The notes beneath the pieces were generated by a model that saw nothing but the letters and a program-made list of their open reading frames with translations, was not told the origin of the DNA and did no database searches. A DNA stretch of 6,271 nt from Anaerolineaceae bacterium. GTDB taxonomy: Bacteria > Chloroflexota > Anaerolineae > Anaerolineales > Anaerolineaceae. Below are positions 1 through 5,559 of the stretch, piece after piece. The stretch lies in NCBI GenBank assembly GCA_030620065.1, contig JAUXFJ010000100.1, positions 1 through 6,271 of the forward strand, given 5' to 3'. A program made the position numbers and the translations under genes. The stretch's first letter is position 1, and each line of letters opens with the position of its first letter.

Positions 1-128
1 AGAACACGATCTGACATATGCTGCACCCTGCGTAAGTAACCGATCAGACCGCCCTTTGGCCAGAAAAACAGCAATATACCTACCAGCAGAGCGAGTCCAA
101 TTAGTAAAGCGATCAAAGGATCAGGCAA
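1..128 (-). CDS. Partial membrane-anchored regulator, probable DtxR/MntR-like (5' end only)
   Basis: Only the first 42 complete codons are inside the window; the gene continues beyond base 1. The reading frame opens with TTG at 128-126, chosen because an ideal AGGAGG ribosome binding site lies 6 bases upstream. The visible peptide begins MPDPLIALLIGLALL. Residues 4-22 form one strongly hydrophobic membrane helix ending in FFWPKGG, followed by a basic stretch (YLRRVQ, 31-36) and then HMSDRVL, where a cytoplasmic domain would begin. That arrangement resembles, from memory, Chloroflexota metal-dependent regulators in which a single helix precedes a DtxR-type winged-helix domain starting MTERVL-like. 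An inverted repeat resembling a DtxR box upstream fits this. The family call is inference, because the DNA-binding and metal-binding parts are outside the window. Existence of the gene is well supported; it could instead be another small-anchor membrane protein. Confidence 0.6.
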   Translation of the reverse strand, partial: MPDPLIALLIGLALLVGILLFFWPKGGLIGYLRRVQHMSDRV

Positions 129-134
129 GTTATA

Positions 135-140
135 CCTCCT
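135..140 (-). promoter_or_regulatory. Ribosome binding site that fixes the TTG start of the minus-strand gene
   Basis: On the minus strand the sequence reads AGGAGG followed by six bases and TTG. This is a full-strength Shine-Dalgarno sequence at good spacing and is the main reason for accepting the non-ATG start. Confidence 0.8.
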
Positions 141-161
141 CAAGAAAATAACGCCAGATAG

Positions 162-177
162 TTTAGGCTTTCCTAAA
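162..177. promoter_or_regulatory. Inverted repeat resembling a DtxR/MntR-family operator
   Basis: TTTAGG-CTTT-CCTAAA has perfect 6-base arms around a 4-base spacer. Its TTAGG...CCTAA content resembles operators of iron- and manganese-dependent DtxR-family repressors. It lies between the predicted start site (near 191) and the ribosome binding site of the minus-strand gene, where a bound protein could block elongation or initiation. The repeat is directly visible; its function is inferred from motif content and position. Confidence 0.45.
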
Positions 178-197
178 TTTTTATTTAGCTTACTGTT

Positions 198-226
198 ATT
201 TTATCGCGTGACACCTTTCAAGTCAA
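198..226 (-). promoter_or_regulatory. Sigma-70-type promoter for the minus-strand gene
   Basis: Read on the minus strand: TTGACT (226-221), a 17-base spacer, then TAAAAT (203-198). Predicted transcription start is near 191, giving a leader of about 60 bases that contains the DtxR-like repeat and the ribosome binding site. Match to consensus is 5 of 6 in both boxes. Confidence 0.65.
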
Positions 227-296
227 GTGATATCCAGAAGGATTACCGAAGAATTGCGAATTGATTTCAAATCCCTGAAACTCTATCCACTACAAC

Positions 297-324
297 TTGA
301 CAGATAGCACTTAGAGGCTATACT
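297..324 (+). promoter_or_regulatory. Near-consensus sigma-70-type promoter of the padR-modA-modB operon
   Basis: TTGACA (297-302) is a perfect -35 box, followed by a 16-base spacer and TATACT (319-324), a 5-of-6 -10 box. Transcription would start near 331, only about 14 bases before the ATG at 345, so the first gene has a very short leader without a clear Shine-Dalgarno sequence. The -10 box overlaps a perfect palindrome, suggesting repression by occlusion. Confidence 0.7.
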
Positions 325-337
325 CACTGAGTGAGTA
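321..337. promoter_or_regulatory. Perfect 17-bp palindrome, candidate operator of the PadR-type repressor
   Basis: TACTCACT-G-AGTGAGTA has perfect 8-base arms around one central base. It covers the 3' part of the -10 box and the expected transcription start. A perfect palindrome of this size is expected only about 0.1 times by chance in a window this long, and its position is that of an autoregulatory operator. The PadR product encoded immediately downstream is the obvious candidate ligand. The sequence does not obviously match the ATGT-N8-ACAT pattern of classical PadR sites, so the pairing of this protein with this site is inference. Confidence 0.65.
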
Positions 338-344
338 AAATCCC

Positions 345-911
345 ATGAAGGAATCCTCATACGTTGGCCCACGCTCACCCGAAAACGCCCTATTTGGGCT
401 GCTGTATTTACATCCAGACCATGGCTATCAACTGTACCAGCGCCTTGTTGCCGAGTTGGGAGAGATATGGCATCTCAGCCAGAGCCAGACTTATAACATA
501 CTCAATCGACTGGAAAAACAAGGTTTCGTCATTGGAAAACTACAACAACAGGATAAACTCCCTGACCGGCGGGAGTTCCATCTCTCGGACAGCGGAAGGC
601 TGCGTTTTGAAGAATGGTTAAACAATCCAAGTGGGTGCAGCATACGCGCTATGCGGGTTGAATTCATCAGCCGGCTGTATTTCGCGCACAGGATAGACTC
701 CGAAAAGGTCTGGCGCTTCATCGACGAACAGAAGCTGCAGTTGAACAACGGGCTTGATCGTCTGGGTCAAACAATGGCAGACACACCATCGGAGCAGGTT
801 TTCAACCGTATGGGACTGGAGTTTCGGATCCGCCAGCTGGAATCAGCTCTCGAGTGGCTTGAGGATTGCCGTACTGCCTTCGAAACTGACACAACTGGCG
901 CAATCACCTGA
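345..911 (+). CDS. PadR-family transcriptional regulator
   Basis: A 188-residue cytoplasmic repressor-type protein. Residues 12-93 form a PadR winged-helix domain: an N-terminal helix containing ALFGLLYLHPDHGYQLYQRL (15-34), a recognition helix in QSQTYNILNRLEKQGFV (46-62), and a wing ending DRREFHLSDSGRLRFEEWL (74-92). Residues about 100-180 are mostly helical and match the usual PadR C-terminal dimerisation domain (vir_act_alpha_C type). The ATG at 345 is the first good start after the promoter; upstream in-frame extension would run back through the operator. The leader is about 14 bases and lacks a strong Shine-Dalgarno sequence. Its stop overlaps the ribosome binding site region of modA, 13 bases before that start, so the two are almost certainly cotranscribed. 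This points to control of molybdate uptake and autoregulation at the 17-bp palindrome. The effector is unknown; no molybdate-binding (MOP) domain is present, unlike ModE. Confidence 0.85.
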   Translation: MKESSYVGPRSPENALFGLLYLHPDHGYQLYQRLVAELGEIWHLSQSQTYNILNRLEKQGFVIGKLQQQDKLPDRREFHLSDSGRLRFEEWLNNPSGCSIRAMRVEFISRLYFAHRIDSEKVWRFIDEQKLQLNNGLDRLGQTMADTPSEQVFNRMGLEFRIRQLESALEWLEDCRTAFETDTTGAIT

Positions 912-915
912 GGAG
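911..915 (+). promoter_or_regulatory. Ribosome binding site that fixes the modA TTG start
   Basis: AGGAG lies 9 bases before TTG at 925 and overlaps the padR stop codon (TGA, 909-911). It decides the start: the longer in-frame opening from ATG at 754 lies wholly inside padR and would put about 57 non-secretory residues in front of the lipoprotein signal. Confidence 0.75.
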
Positions 916-924
916 ACAAATAAG

Positions 925-1752
925 TTGAAACAGAGAACAATTATTTTAATCATTATCACCCTGTTGCTGGTCACCGCATGCAGTCAGAAAGACAATGCTC
1001 CAACGTCTGCCCCTCAAACTGAAAGCGACCAGCGTGAGACACTGACCATTTTCGCGGCTGCTTCCCTCACGGAGGCGTTCAGCGAACTCGGTGAGCTTTA
1101 TGAAGCCGAGCATCCCAATGTGCGGGTAATGTTCAACTTTGCCGGGTCGCAGCGGTTGGCACAGCAATTAGCCCATGGAGCTCCTGCCGACATTTTCGCC
1201 AGCGCCAACCAGCTGCAGATGCTGGGGGCAGTAGATGCGGAACGCGTTGATCCAGAAGATATGGAGATGTTCATTGGCAACCAACTGGTGATCGTCTATC
1301 CACCCGATAACCCCGGCTATGTTCGCAGACCACTAGATCTGAGCTATCCCATAGTGGACCTTGTGCTGGCTGCAGAAGAGGTGCCCGCCGGTCAGTATAC
1401 GATGAAATTCTTAGGCAATGCATCCCAGGACGGCGCCCTTGGTTCCGATTACAAATCCAAGGTGTTGGAGAACGTTGTCTCCTATGAGGAGAACGTGCGG
1501 GCAGTGCTCAGCAAGGTGCAGCTCGGTGAGGCCGACGCTGGGATCGTTTACGAGAGTGATATCAGCAACCTCTCACCCCTGCAAATAGGTAGTGTAGAAA
1601 TTCCCAGCCCATTTAATATCTATGCAAATTACTACATCGCCCCAGTCACGGATAGCACCCGATCAGAACTGGCTGAAGATTTTATATCGTTCGTCTTCTC
1701 AACCGAGGGGCAGGACATTCTTATTAAATATGGTTTTCTCCCTTTATTTTAG
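925..1752 (+). CDS. modA: Molybdate (or tungstate) ABC transporter substrate-binding lipoprotein
   Basis: A 275-residue extracytoplasmic binding protein that captures molybdate/tungstate for the ABC permease. Starting at TTG 925 gives a lipoprotein signal peptide: KQR, a hydrophobic core (6-16), and the lipobox VTAC with the lipidated Cys at 19, followed by a polar linker (20-38). The mature domain begins TLTIFAAASLTEAF. Positions matching the five oxyanion ligands known for E. coli ModA are all present: Ser47 (AAAS), Ser75 (AGS), Ala155 (VPAG), Val191 (YEENV) and Tyr209 (IVYESD). The signature HGAPADIFASAN (84-95) is also present. Length is normal for the family. The gene sits 13 bases after padR and 48 bases before modB. 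A tungstate-preferring relative cannot be excluded from sequence alone; a stop-codon-adjacent hairpin may stabilise its message. Confidence 0.92.
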   Translation: MKQRTIILIIITLLLVTACSQKDNAPTSAPQTESDQRETLTIFAAASLTEAFSELGELYEAEHPNVRVMFNFAGSQRLAQQLAHGAPADIFASANQLQMLGAVDAERVDPEDMEMFIGNQLVIVYPPDNPGYVRRPLDLSYPIVDLVLAAEEVPAGQYTMKFLGNASQDGALGSDYKSKVLENVVSYEENVRAVLSKVQLGEADAGIVYESDISNLSPLQIGSVEIPSPFNIYANYYIAPVTDSTRSELAEDFISFVFSTEGQDILIKYGFLPLF

Positions 1753-1769
1753 CGCCTGAACAGGCGTTA
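1750..1769 (+). other. Intercistronic hairpin after modA
   Basis: CGCCTG-AA-CAGGCG (1753-1766) is extended by TAG/TTA pairing (one G-U pair) to span the modA stop codon. No T-run follows, so it is not a terminator. Hairpins in this position commonly protect the upstream message from 3' exonucleases, allowing more binding protein than permease. The repeat is seen; the role is inferred. Confidence 0.5.
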
Positions 1770-1800
1770 TGAATAATATAAAATACATAAGCAGGTACAC

Positions 1801-2682
1801 ATGACAGCCACAAAACATGCACCCCCCTTCCTGCTGGGCAGTACAGCGCCGGCTGATCGAGCAGGTTCCAATGCACATCCAGTCAATAAATTTCCCACAA
1901 TTCGACCGGGTTTCCGCCGACTGGTACAACTTGCCAGCCTGCCGATGCTGATATTCTTCATGGTGCCTCTGGCTGCGTTGCTTCTGCGAAGTTCCCCCAA
2001 CCAATGGCTCTCCAGCCTGTCTCAACCGCACATCATCCAGGCAGTCGCCATAAGTCTGGGCACCACGCTGATCGCCACGCTGGTCAGCGTACTCTTTGGC
2101 ACACCGCTGGCTTTCGCACTGGCGCGCGATTTACTTCCCTTACGGCGCGTCTTCGATACCTTAATTGACCTGCCCACCGTGCTGCCGCCCGCCGTGGCTG
2201 GCATCGCTCTGTTGATGGCGTTCGGACGGCGCGGTGTATTTGGAGGAACCTTAGACATCCTGGGTATTCACATCGCCTTCACCCCCATTGCTGTGATCAT
2301 GGCCCAGACTTTTATCGCGGCCGCCTTTTTCATCAAAGCCGCCTCGATCGGCTTCGCCATTGTCGATCGCGAGCTTGAGCAGGCCGCCGGTTTGGACGGC
2401 GCCAGCAGCTGGCAGACTTTCCGCTACCTGATCCTCCCGCTCTCCTGGTCGGCTATGCTCAGCGGCGCTGTGATGACCTGGGCTCGCGCCCTGGGCGAGT
2501 TCGGAGCCACAATCATCTTCGCTGGCAACTTCGCCGGGCGCACCCAGACCATGCCTCTGGCGATCTACCTGGGCTTCGAATTAAACCTGGACACCGCCCT
2601 GACCTTATCCGTGGTCCTGATCGGCTTTGCTTTCCTGGCGCTGCTGCTTGTGAAGCAATTTTTGCACCGTGATTGGATTTAG
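1801..2682 (+). CDS. modB: Molybdate ABC transporter permease
   Basis: A 293-residue integral membrane protein that would form the homodimeric channel receiving oxyanion from ModA. After a polar N-terminal extension of about 45 residues (longer than usual; no other plausible upstream-of-membrane start has a better ribosome site, and AGCAGG precedes ATG 1801), membrane segments are visible near 48-63, 79-108, 128-141, 158-184, 215-241 and 268-286. The ABC permease EAA loop lies at 193-213, reading EQAAGLDGASSWQTFRYL then ILP; the canonical first E is shifted by one (Q at the consensus position). The ModB-typical TWARALGEFGAT follows at 226-238. It has higher GC than the genes downstream (36/60 and 38/60 in two sampled lines versus 25/60 and 26/60 in subunit I). 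No ATPase gene follows, so its energising partner is not in the window. CysT/CysW-type sulfate permeases are the nearest alternative, less likely beside this ModA. Confidence 0.9.
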   Translation: MTATKHAPPFLLGSTAPADRAGSNAHPVNKFPTIRPGFRRLVQLASLPMLIFFMVPLAALLLRSSPNQWLSSLSQPHIIQAVAISLGTTLIATLVSVLFGTPLAFALARDLLPLRRVFDTLIDLPTVLPPAVAGIALLMAFGRRGVFGGTLDILGIHIAFTPIAVIMAQTFIAAAFFIKAASIGFAIVDRELEQAAGLDGASSWQTFRYLILPLSWSAMLSGAVMTWARALGEFGATIIFAGNFAGRTQTMPLAIYLGFELNLDTALTLSVVLIGFAFLALLLVKQFLHRDWI

Positions 2683-2834
2683 GGCGAAATGGCATTTCGT
2701 CTTGCATCTTGAAGCGTCAGATAGGTATTCGTATTTATAGGCTGAACAGTATTCGCCTATCCGTGTTTGTAATGTAAATTGAGAAATGCAACTTCAACAT
2801 AGACGTTTGATTTGAAACAAATATGGGACGAATC

Positions 2835-2863
2835 TTGTAATTAACAACATTATCTGATATACT
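2835..2863 (+). promoter_or_regulatory. Probable promoter for the intergenic structured RNA
   Basis: TTGTAA (2835-2840), a 17-base spacer, and TATACT (2858-2863) preceded by TGA. Predicted transcription start is near 2870. The -10 box is identical to that of the padR-mod promoter. The -35 match is 4 of 6. Confidence 0.5.
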
Positions 2864-2869
2864 GAAATC

Positions 2870-2988
2870 GTAAGATAAAGTGAAGCTGGACGCTTCTGGC
2901 TCATAACATTTTTTGCCGGGCAGAGTGCCCGATTGCACAAGAAAATCACTATACACAAACCCGGCTTGTTTAGCATGCCGGGTTTTTA
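2870..2988 (+). ncRNA. Candidate small RNA or attenuator leader with alternative hairpins
   Basis: A transcript from the predicted start near 2870 to the terminator would be about 119 bases long and would contain three successive stems: GAAGC/GCTTC (2882-2886 with 2892-2896), CGGGCA/TGCCCG (2917-2922 with 2926-2931) and AAACCCGGC/GCCGGGTTT (2957-2965 with 2977-2985). GCCGGG at 2915-2920 could instead pair with CCCGGC at 2960-2965, disrupting both the second stem and the terminator, as in an antiterminator. I do not recognise any known riboswitch or RNA family core here. It may be a free small RNA or a leader controlling the V-type ATPase operon that begins about 290 bases later; the distance makes the second possibility less certain. 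All pairings are by eye. Confidence 0.4.
2957..2988 (+). terminator. Rho-independent terminator
   Basis: A 9-bp stem (AAACCCGGC with GCCGGGTTT), an 11-base loop and a run of T's (2983-2987, partly in the stem) followed by ATA. It would end the intergenic RNA and any transcript reading out of modB, 275 bases downstream of that gene's stop. Confidence 0.7.
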
Positions 2989-3077
2989 TACATAAGGACA
3001 ATATGATAATTGACAGAATCCAAATAGAGGTTTCGCATCGATGAAATAACATCAATAACCTTCAACAATCATGCATT

Positions 3078-3158
3078 AAACCCTGTCACATCACGAAAAG
3101 CAGTTTCTAGAACCTTAAGAGTTTAAGCGTTTACTGCGTGCTTCGACAGGGATTTTTT
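3078..3158 (+). terminator. Large nested hairpin followed by T6: second terminator or structured RNA end
   Basis: CCCTGTC (3081-3087) pairs with GACAGGG (3145-3151), followed by ATTTTTT (T's at 3153-3158). Inside this closing stem, CACG (3092-3095) can pair with CGTG (3137-3140), GCAG (3100-3103) with CTGC if register shifts, or GCAGT with ACTGC (3133-3137), and CTTAA (3114-3118) with TTAAG (3123-3127) around a GAGT loop. Nested pairing over 70 bases ending in a T-run is more elaborate than an ordinary terminator. It lies 117 bases before the V-type ATPase genes and could set how much transcription enters that operon. Confidence 0.5.
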
Positions 3159-3275
3159 ACTTAAGTTGGGATACTCACACCAAGCAATTTGCACCACTCA
3201 TTCCAATGCCAAACCTTGTCACTATATGCAAGGGGCGCACTATTCAAAACAGTACATTTACTTGGAGTTAGATAG

Positions 3276-3629
3276 ATGGAAAAAAACAAAGAGAATAGAC
3301 TCTCACCTCTGGATCAAATACGGCACGCGGAGGCGGAAGTGCTCAGACGAATTGCCGCTTCTCGAGTGGAAGCTGACAAAACCATTGCGGATGCACGGGA
3401 ACACGCCGCTGAAGAACTCAGGATTGCACAAGAATCCGGCAGGCGAGAGGGTGAAGCGATTAATAAGCGCATCCTCTTAGGAGCCTCAGAAGAAGCTGAA
3501 GCGATCGTACTACAGGCGCACAATCTCGCTCTGAACATCACCCACCGCGGGCGGAAACAAATAGAGTTTGCTGTTCAGCTGGCAGTCAATCTGGTGACTG
3601 GTCATAATAAGGAGACGCATGTGAAGTGA
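3276..3629 (+). CDS. V-type ATP synthase peripheral-stalk subunit H/G
   Basis: A 117-residue soluble, almost wholly helical protein. Residues about 9-65 are a charged Ala/Glu/Arg-rich heptad pattern (QIRHAEAEVLRRIAAS, then ADAREHAAEEL), typical of the right-handed coiled coil that subunit H/G (AhaH/NtpF type) forms with subunit E in the peripheral stalk. It contains no membrane segment or catalytic motif, and sequence conservation in this family is low; identification rests on composition, size and its place directly before subunit I, as in the Thermus-type order G-I-L-E. ATG 3276 is preceded by GGAG at 8 bases. Its stop overlaps the GTG start of subunit I (GTGA), indicating translational coupling. 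A b-type F-ATPase stalk is excluded by the lack of a membrane anchor. Confidence 0.8.
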   Translation: MEKNKENRLSPLDQIRHAEAEVLRRIAASRVEADKTIADAREHAAEELRIAQESGRREGEAINKRILLGASEEAEAIVLQAHNLALNITHRGRKQIEFAVQLAVNLVTGHNKETHVK

Positions 3630-5530
3630 ACATCCAAATGATCCCTCTTGAAATTTATGGGCTAAAAAGCGATTTGAATGCCATTCTACATACACTGCGA
3701 GACTTAGGGTCGGTTCATATCGACAACATATCCGAGGCGCCAGAAGTTGCTGTGCGCCCATTGAGTGTGGAACGAGAGATGATCCGTAATCAAGAGCAGC
3801 GAACTTTTCTCCTGGCGCGCATTGAGGGTCTTAACGAAATGCTGAAGTGCGAGCCCGTTCAAATAACACATATCCCACCTGGCGATCATATCTCAGCAGT
3901 ACATCAAAACATTGAGAAGCTCGTACCCCAGGTTAAGCGCATAAAAGAACATTCAGAAAGCCTAAAAGCAGAGTTGTCTTCGTTACCGCGTTATGAAACG
4001 ACTTTGAAGAAATTATTACCTTTGATTCCGTCCTCCGCTCATCATCCTGGCAATGTGACCATTGGGATACTGGTTAATCGTATGCATGTCGCTGTGCTTG
4101 ATTCAATCACCAGGCGCATTTTTGATGTTACCAGTGGGCGATCAGAAGTGATTGCTAGCGACGTGGATGAGGCTACCCGCGCCATGTTGATCGTCTTTCC
4201 AGAGGTATACCGGGAAAAAATCGATTTCATCTTGGGTCAGGAAGACGTTGCCCGATTGCGATTACCAGCCGAATTGGGTGAAGGTCCCCCCGATTTGATC
4301 CTAGTAAAGCTTCGTGATCGCATGGCAGCGATACCGGGAGAAATCGAAAAACTCAATCAAGAATTAATCAGCCTGAAACTCCACTGGTGCCACAGGCTTT
4401 CTGTGTGGAGAGCCGTGCTGCAAGATGAAATTGAAGAGAACCGGGTGGTATCAAAACTTGGTGAAACGGATTTAACCTTTGTGTTGATGGGTTGGGTACC
4501 AGTAGACCGGATTGATGAACTAGAGAAGGCTCTCAATCAGATGGTGGGGGAAGCCGTCTTCCTTAACAAATTGAATTTAACCAACAAAATGAAAGAGAGA
4601 GCGCCTGTTATCCAGCAAAATCCCCCACCTGCAAAACCTTTCGAGTCACTGGTGAACTTACTCGCCATTCCACGATACGGTCATATCGATCCTACCCGCC
4701 TCATGGCGTTCTTTATGCCAATATTTTTTGGGATGATGCTGGGTGATGTTATATATGGCTTGATTTTATTGCTGATAAGCCTGTTTCTGACGCGCAGATT
4801 CAAAGAAGGACTGATGCACGATATCTTGATCGTCCTGTCAATGGGAAGCGGATGGTCAATCGTATTTGGCTTTCTGTACGGTGAGGCATTGGGCACGTTA
4901 GGCGCGAAATTTGGTCTGCAGCCAATCTGGTTTGAGCGCGCAAGTAAAGAGCATGTTGCCAGTTTGCTTATGATGTCATTGATCGTAGGCGCAGTGCACA
5001 TCACTCTGGGGTTAATTCTTGGGGTCTGGGAAGCCATCAAGGAAAGAAAACGCAGCCACCTCCTGGAACGAGGCGGCATGCTGTTGGGGTTGTGCTGTTT
5101 ATTCCTGATCGTAGGCGTCTTAATGAACTATCTACCAGACGATTTCATGACACCCGCAATCAGTGGATTGATTATCGGCATCGTTTTACTCAGCGCATCA
5201 TTAGGTTGGCTTGGTATCCTTATTGGACCCATAGAATTTATTGGCCTGATCGGGAATGTGCTTTCATACTTAAGGATCGCAGCCATCGGACTGGCTTCGG
5301 TATATCTGGCAAAGGTTGCCAACGACGTGGCAGGCATGCTGGGGAGCGTTGTTGTTGGCGTGATCCTGGCAGTATTAGTCCATTCACTAAATCTGGTTAT
5401 GGGAGCGTTCAGCCCCACAATTCATAGTTTGCGACTTCATTACGTGGAATTTTTCCGCAAATTCTATGAAGGCGGTGGGAATCCATACAAACCCTTTAAG
5501 AGCCGCTATCAGGCGACCAGAACGGAATAA
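3626..5530 (+). CDS. V-type ATP synthase subunit I (a subunit)
   Basis: A 634-residue membrane subunit that provides the two half-channels for ions and contacts the K ring. Residues 1-350 are the cytoplasmic domain with two helical arms (around 45-125 and 228-265), which bind the E/H stalks. The membrane half begins near 355 with LMAFFMPIFF and the family signature FGMMLGD (368-374), followed by several further hydrophobic segments. The essential arginine of the a subunit is Arg550 in SYLRIAAIGLA; a second conserved arginine is Arg603 in HSLRLHYVEFF, and the C-terminus has the usual YEGGGNPYKPF. Length is normal for bacterial and archaeal members. The start is GTG 3626, overlapping the preceding stop by four bases, with GGAG 11 bases upstream; ATG 3638 is a possible alternative. 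A 29-base gap leads to subunit K. No sign of damage. Confidence 0.95.
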   Translation: MNIQMIPLEIYGLKSDLNAILHTLRDLGSVHIDNISEAPEVAVRPLSVEREMIRNQEQRTFLLARIEGLNEMLKCEPVQITHIPPGDHISAVHQNIEKLVPQVKRIKEHSESLKAELSSLPRYETTLKKLLPLIPSSAHHPGNVTIGILVNRMHVAVLDSITRRIFDVTSGRSEVIASDVDEATRAMLIVFPEVYREKIDFILGQEDVARLRLPAELGEGPPDLILVKLRDRMAAIPGEIEKLNQELISLKLHWCHRLSVWRAVLQDEIEENRVVSKLGETDLTFVLMGWVPVDRIDELEKALNQMVGEAVFLNKLNLTNKMKERAPVIQQNPPPAKPFESLVNLLAIPRYGHIDPTRLMAFFMPIFFGMMLGDVIYGLILLLISLFLTRRFKEGLMHDILIVLSMGSGWSIVFGFLYGEALGTLGAKFGLQPIWFERASKEHVASLLMMSLIVGAVHITLGLILGVWEAIKERKRSHLLERGGMLLGLCCLFLIVGVLMNYLPDDFMTPAISGLIIGIVLLSASLGWLGILIGPIEFIGLIGNVLSYLRIAAIGLASVYLAKVANDVAGMLGSVVVGVILAVLVHSLNLVMGAFSPTIHSLRLHYVEFFRKFYEGGGNPYKPFKSRYQATRTE

Positions 5531-5559
5531 CGAAGAAATATAGAAAAAGGAGATCTAAA

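Larger units (their letters stand above)
2683..3275. other. 593-base non-coding interval between modB and the V-type ATPase genes
   Basis: AT-rich and without a convincing gene on either strand. From left to right it holds: a small palindrome (CGAAATG-G-CATTTCG, 2685-2699); a weak stem ATAGGC/GCCTAT (2737-2742 with 2755-2760); a promoter (2835-2863); a structured RNA ending in a terminator (about 2870-2988); a 13-codon open frame of doubtful reality (3003-3044); a long hairpin with a T-run (3078-3158); and about 117 bases of leader before subunit H/G. In that leader the only promoter-like pair is TTGTCA (3216-3221) and TATTCA (3241-3246), at a poor 19-base spacing, overlapping a CCTTG/CAAGG inverted repeat (3214-3233). 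Confidence 0.6.

Noticed and set aside
263..273. GATTT-C-AAATC palindrome in the divergent intergenic region
   Set aside because: Five-base AT-rich arms are common by chance and it does not overlap either promoter core.
754..924. N-terminal extension of ModA from ATG 754
   Set aside because: It lies entirely inside padR, would bury the lipoprotein signal about 57 residues in, and has no ribosome site as good as AGGAG before TTG 925.
2917..2931. CGGGCA-GAG-TGCCCG as a separate terminator
   Set aside because: The T-run lies before the stem, not after it, on the plus strand, and the minus strand has A's after it; it fits neither direction as a terminator.
2735..3055. 106-residue minus-strand open frame across the intergenic region
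   Set aside because: It runs through the terminator and structured-RNA region, has no recognisable domain and unconvincing composition; best explained as chance in AT-rich DNA.
3172..3178. TACTCAC, a half-site of the 17-bp padR palindrome, ahead of the V-type ATPase genes
   Set aside because: Only seven bases with no second arm; expected by chance and too weak to propose shared control.
3166..3480. 104-residue plus-strand open frame overlapping subunit H/G
   Set aside because: Out of frame with the well-supported stalk subunit, cysteine- and tryptophan-bearing random-looking composition, no ribosome site; a frame shadow.
4681..5079. 132-residue minus-strand open frame
   Set aside because: Antisense to the conserved membrane half of subunit I, whose coding constraint explains the open frame.
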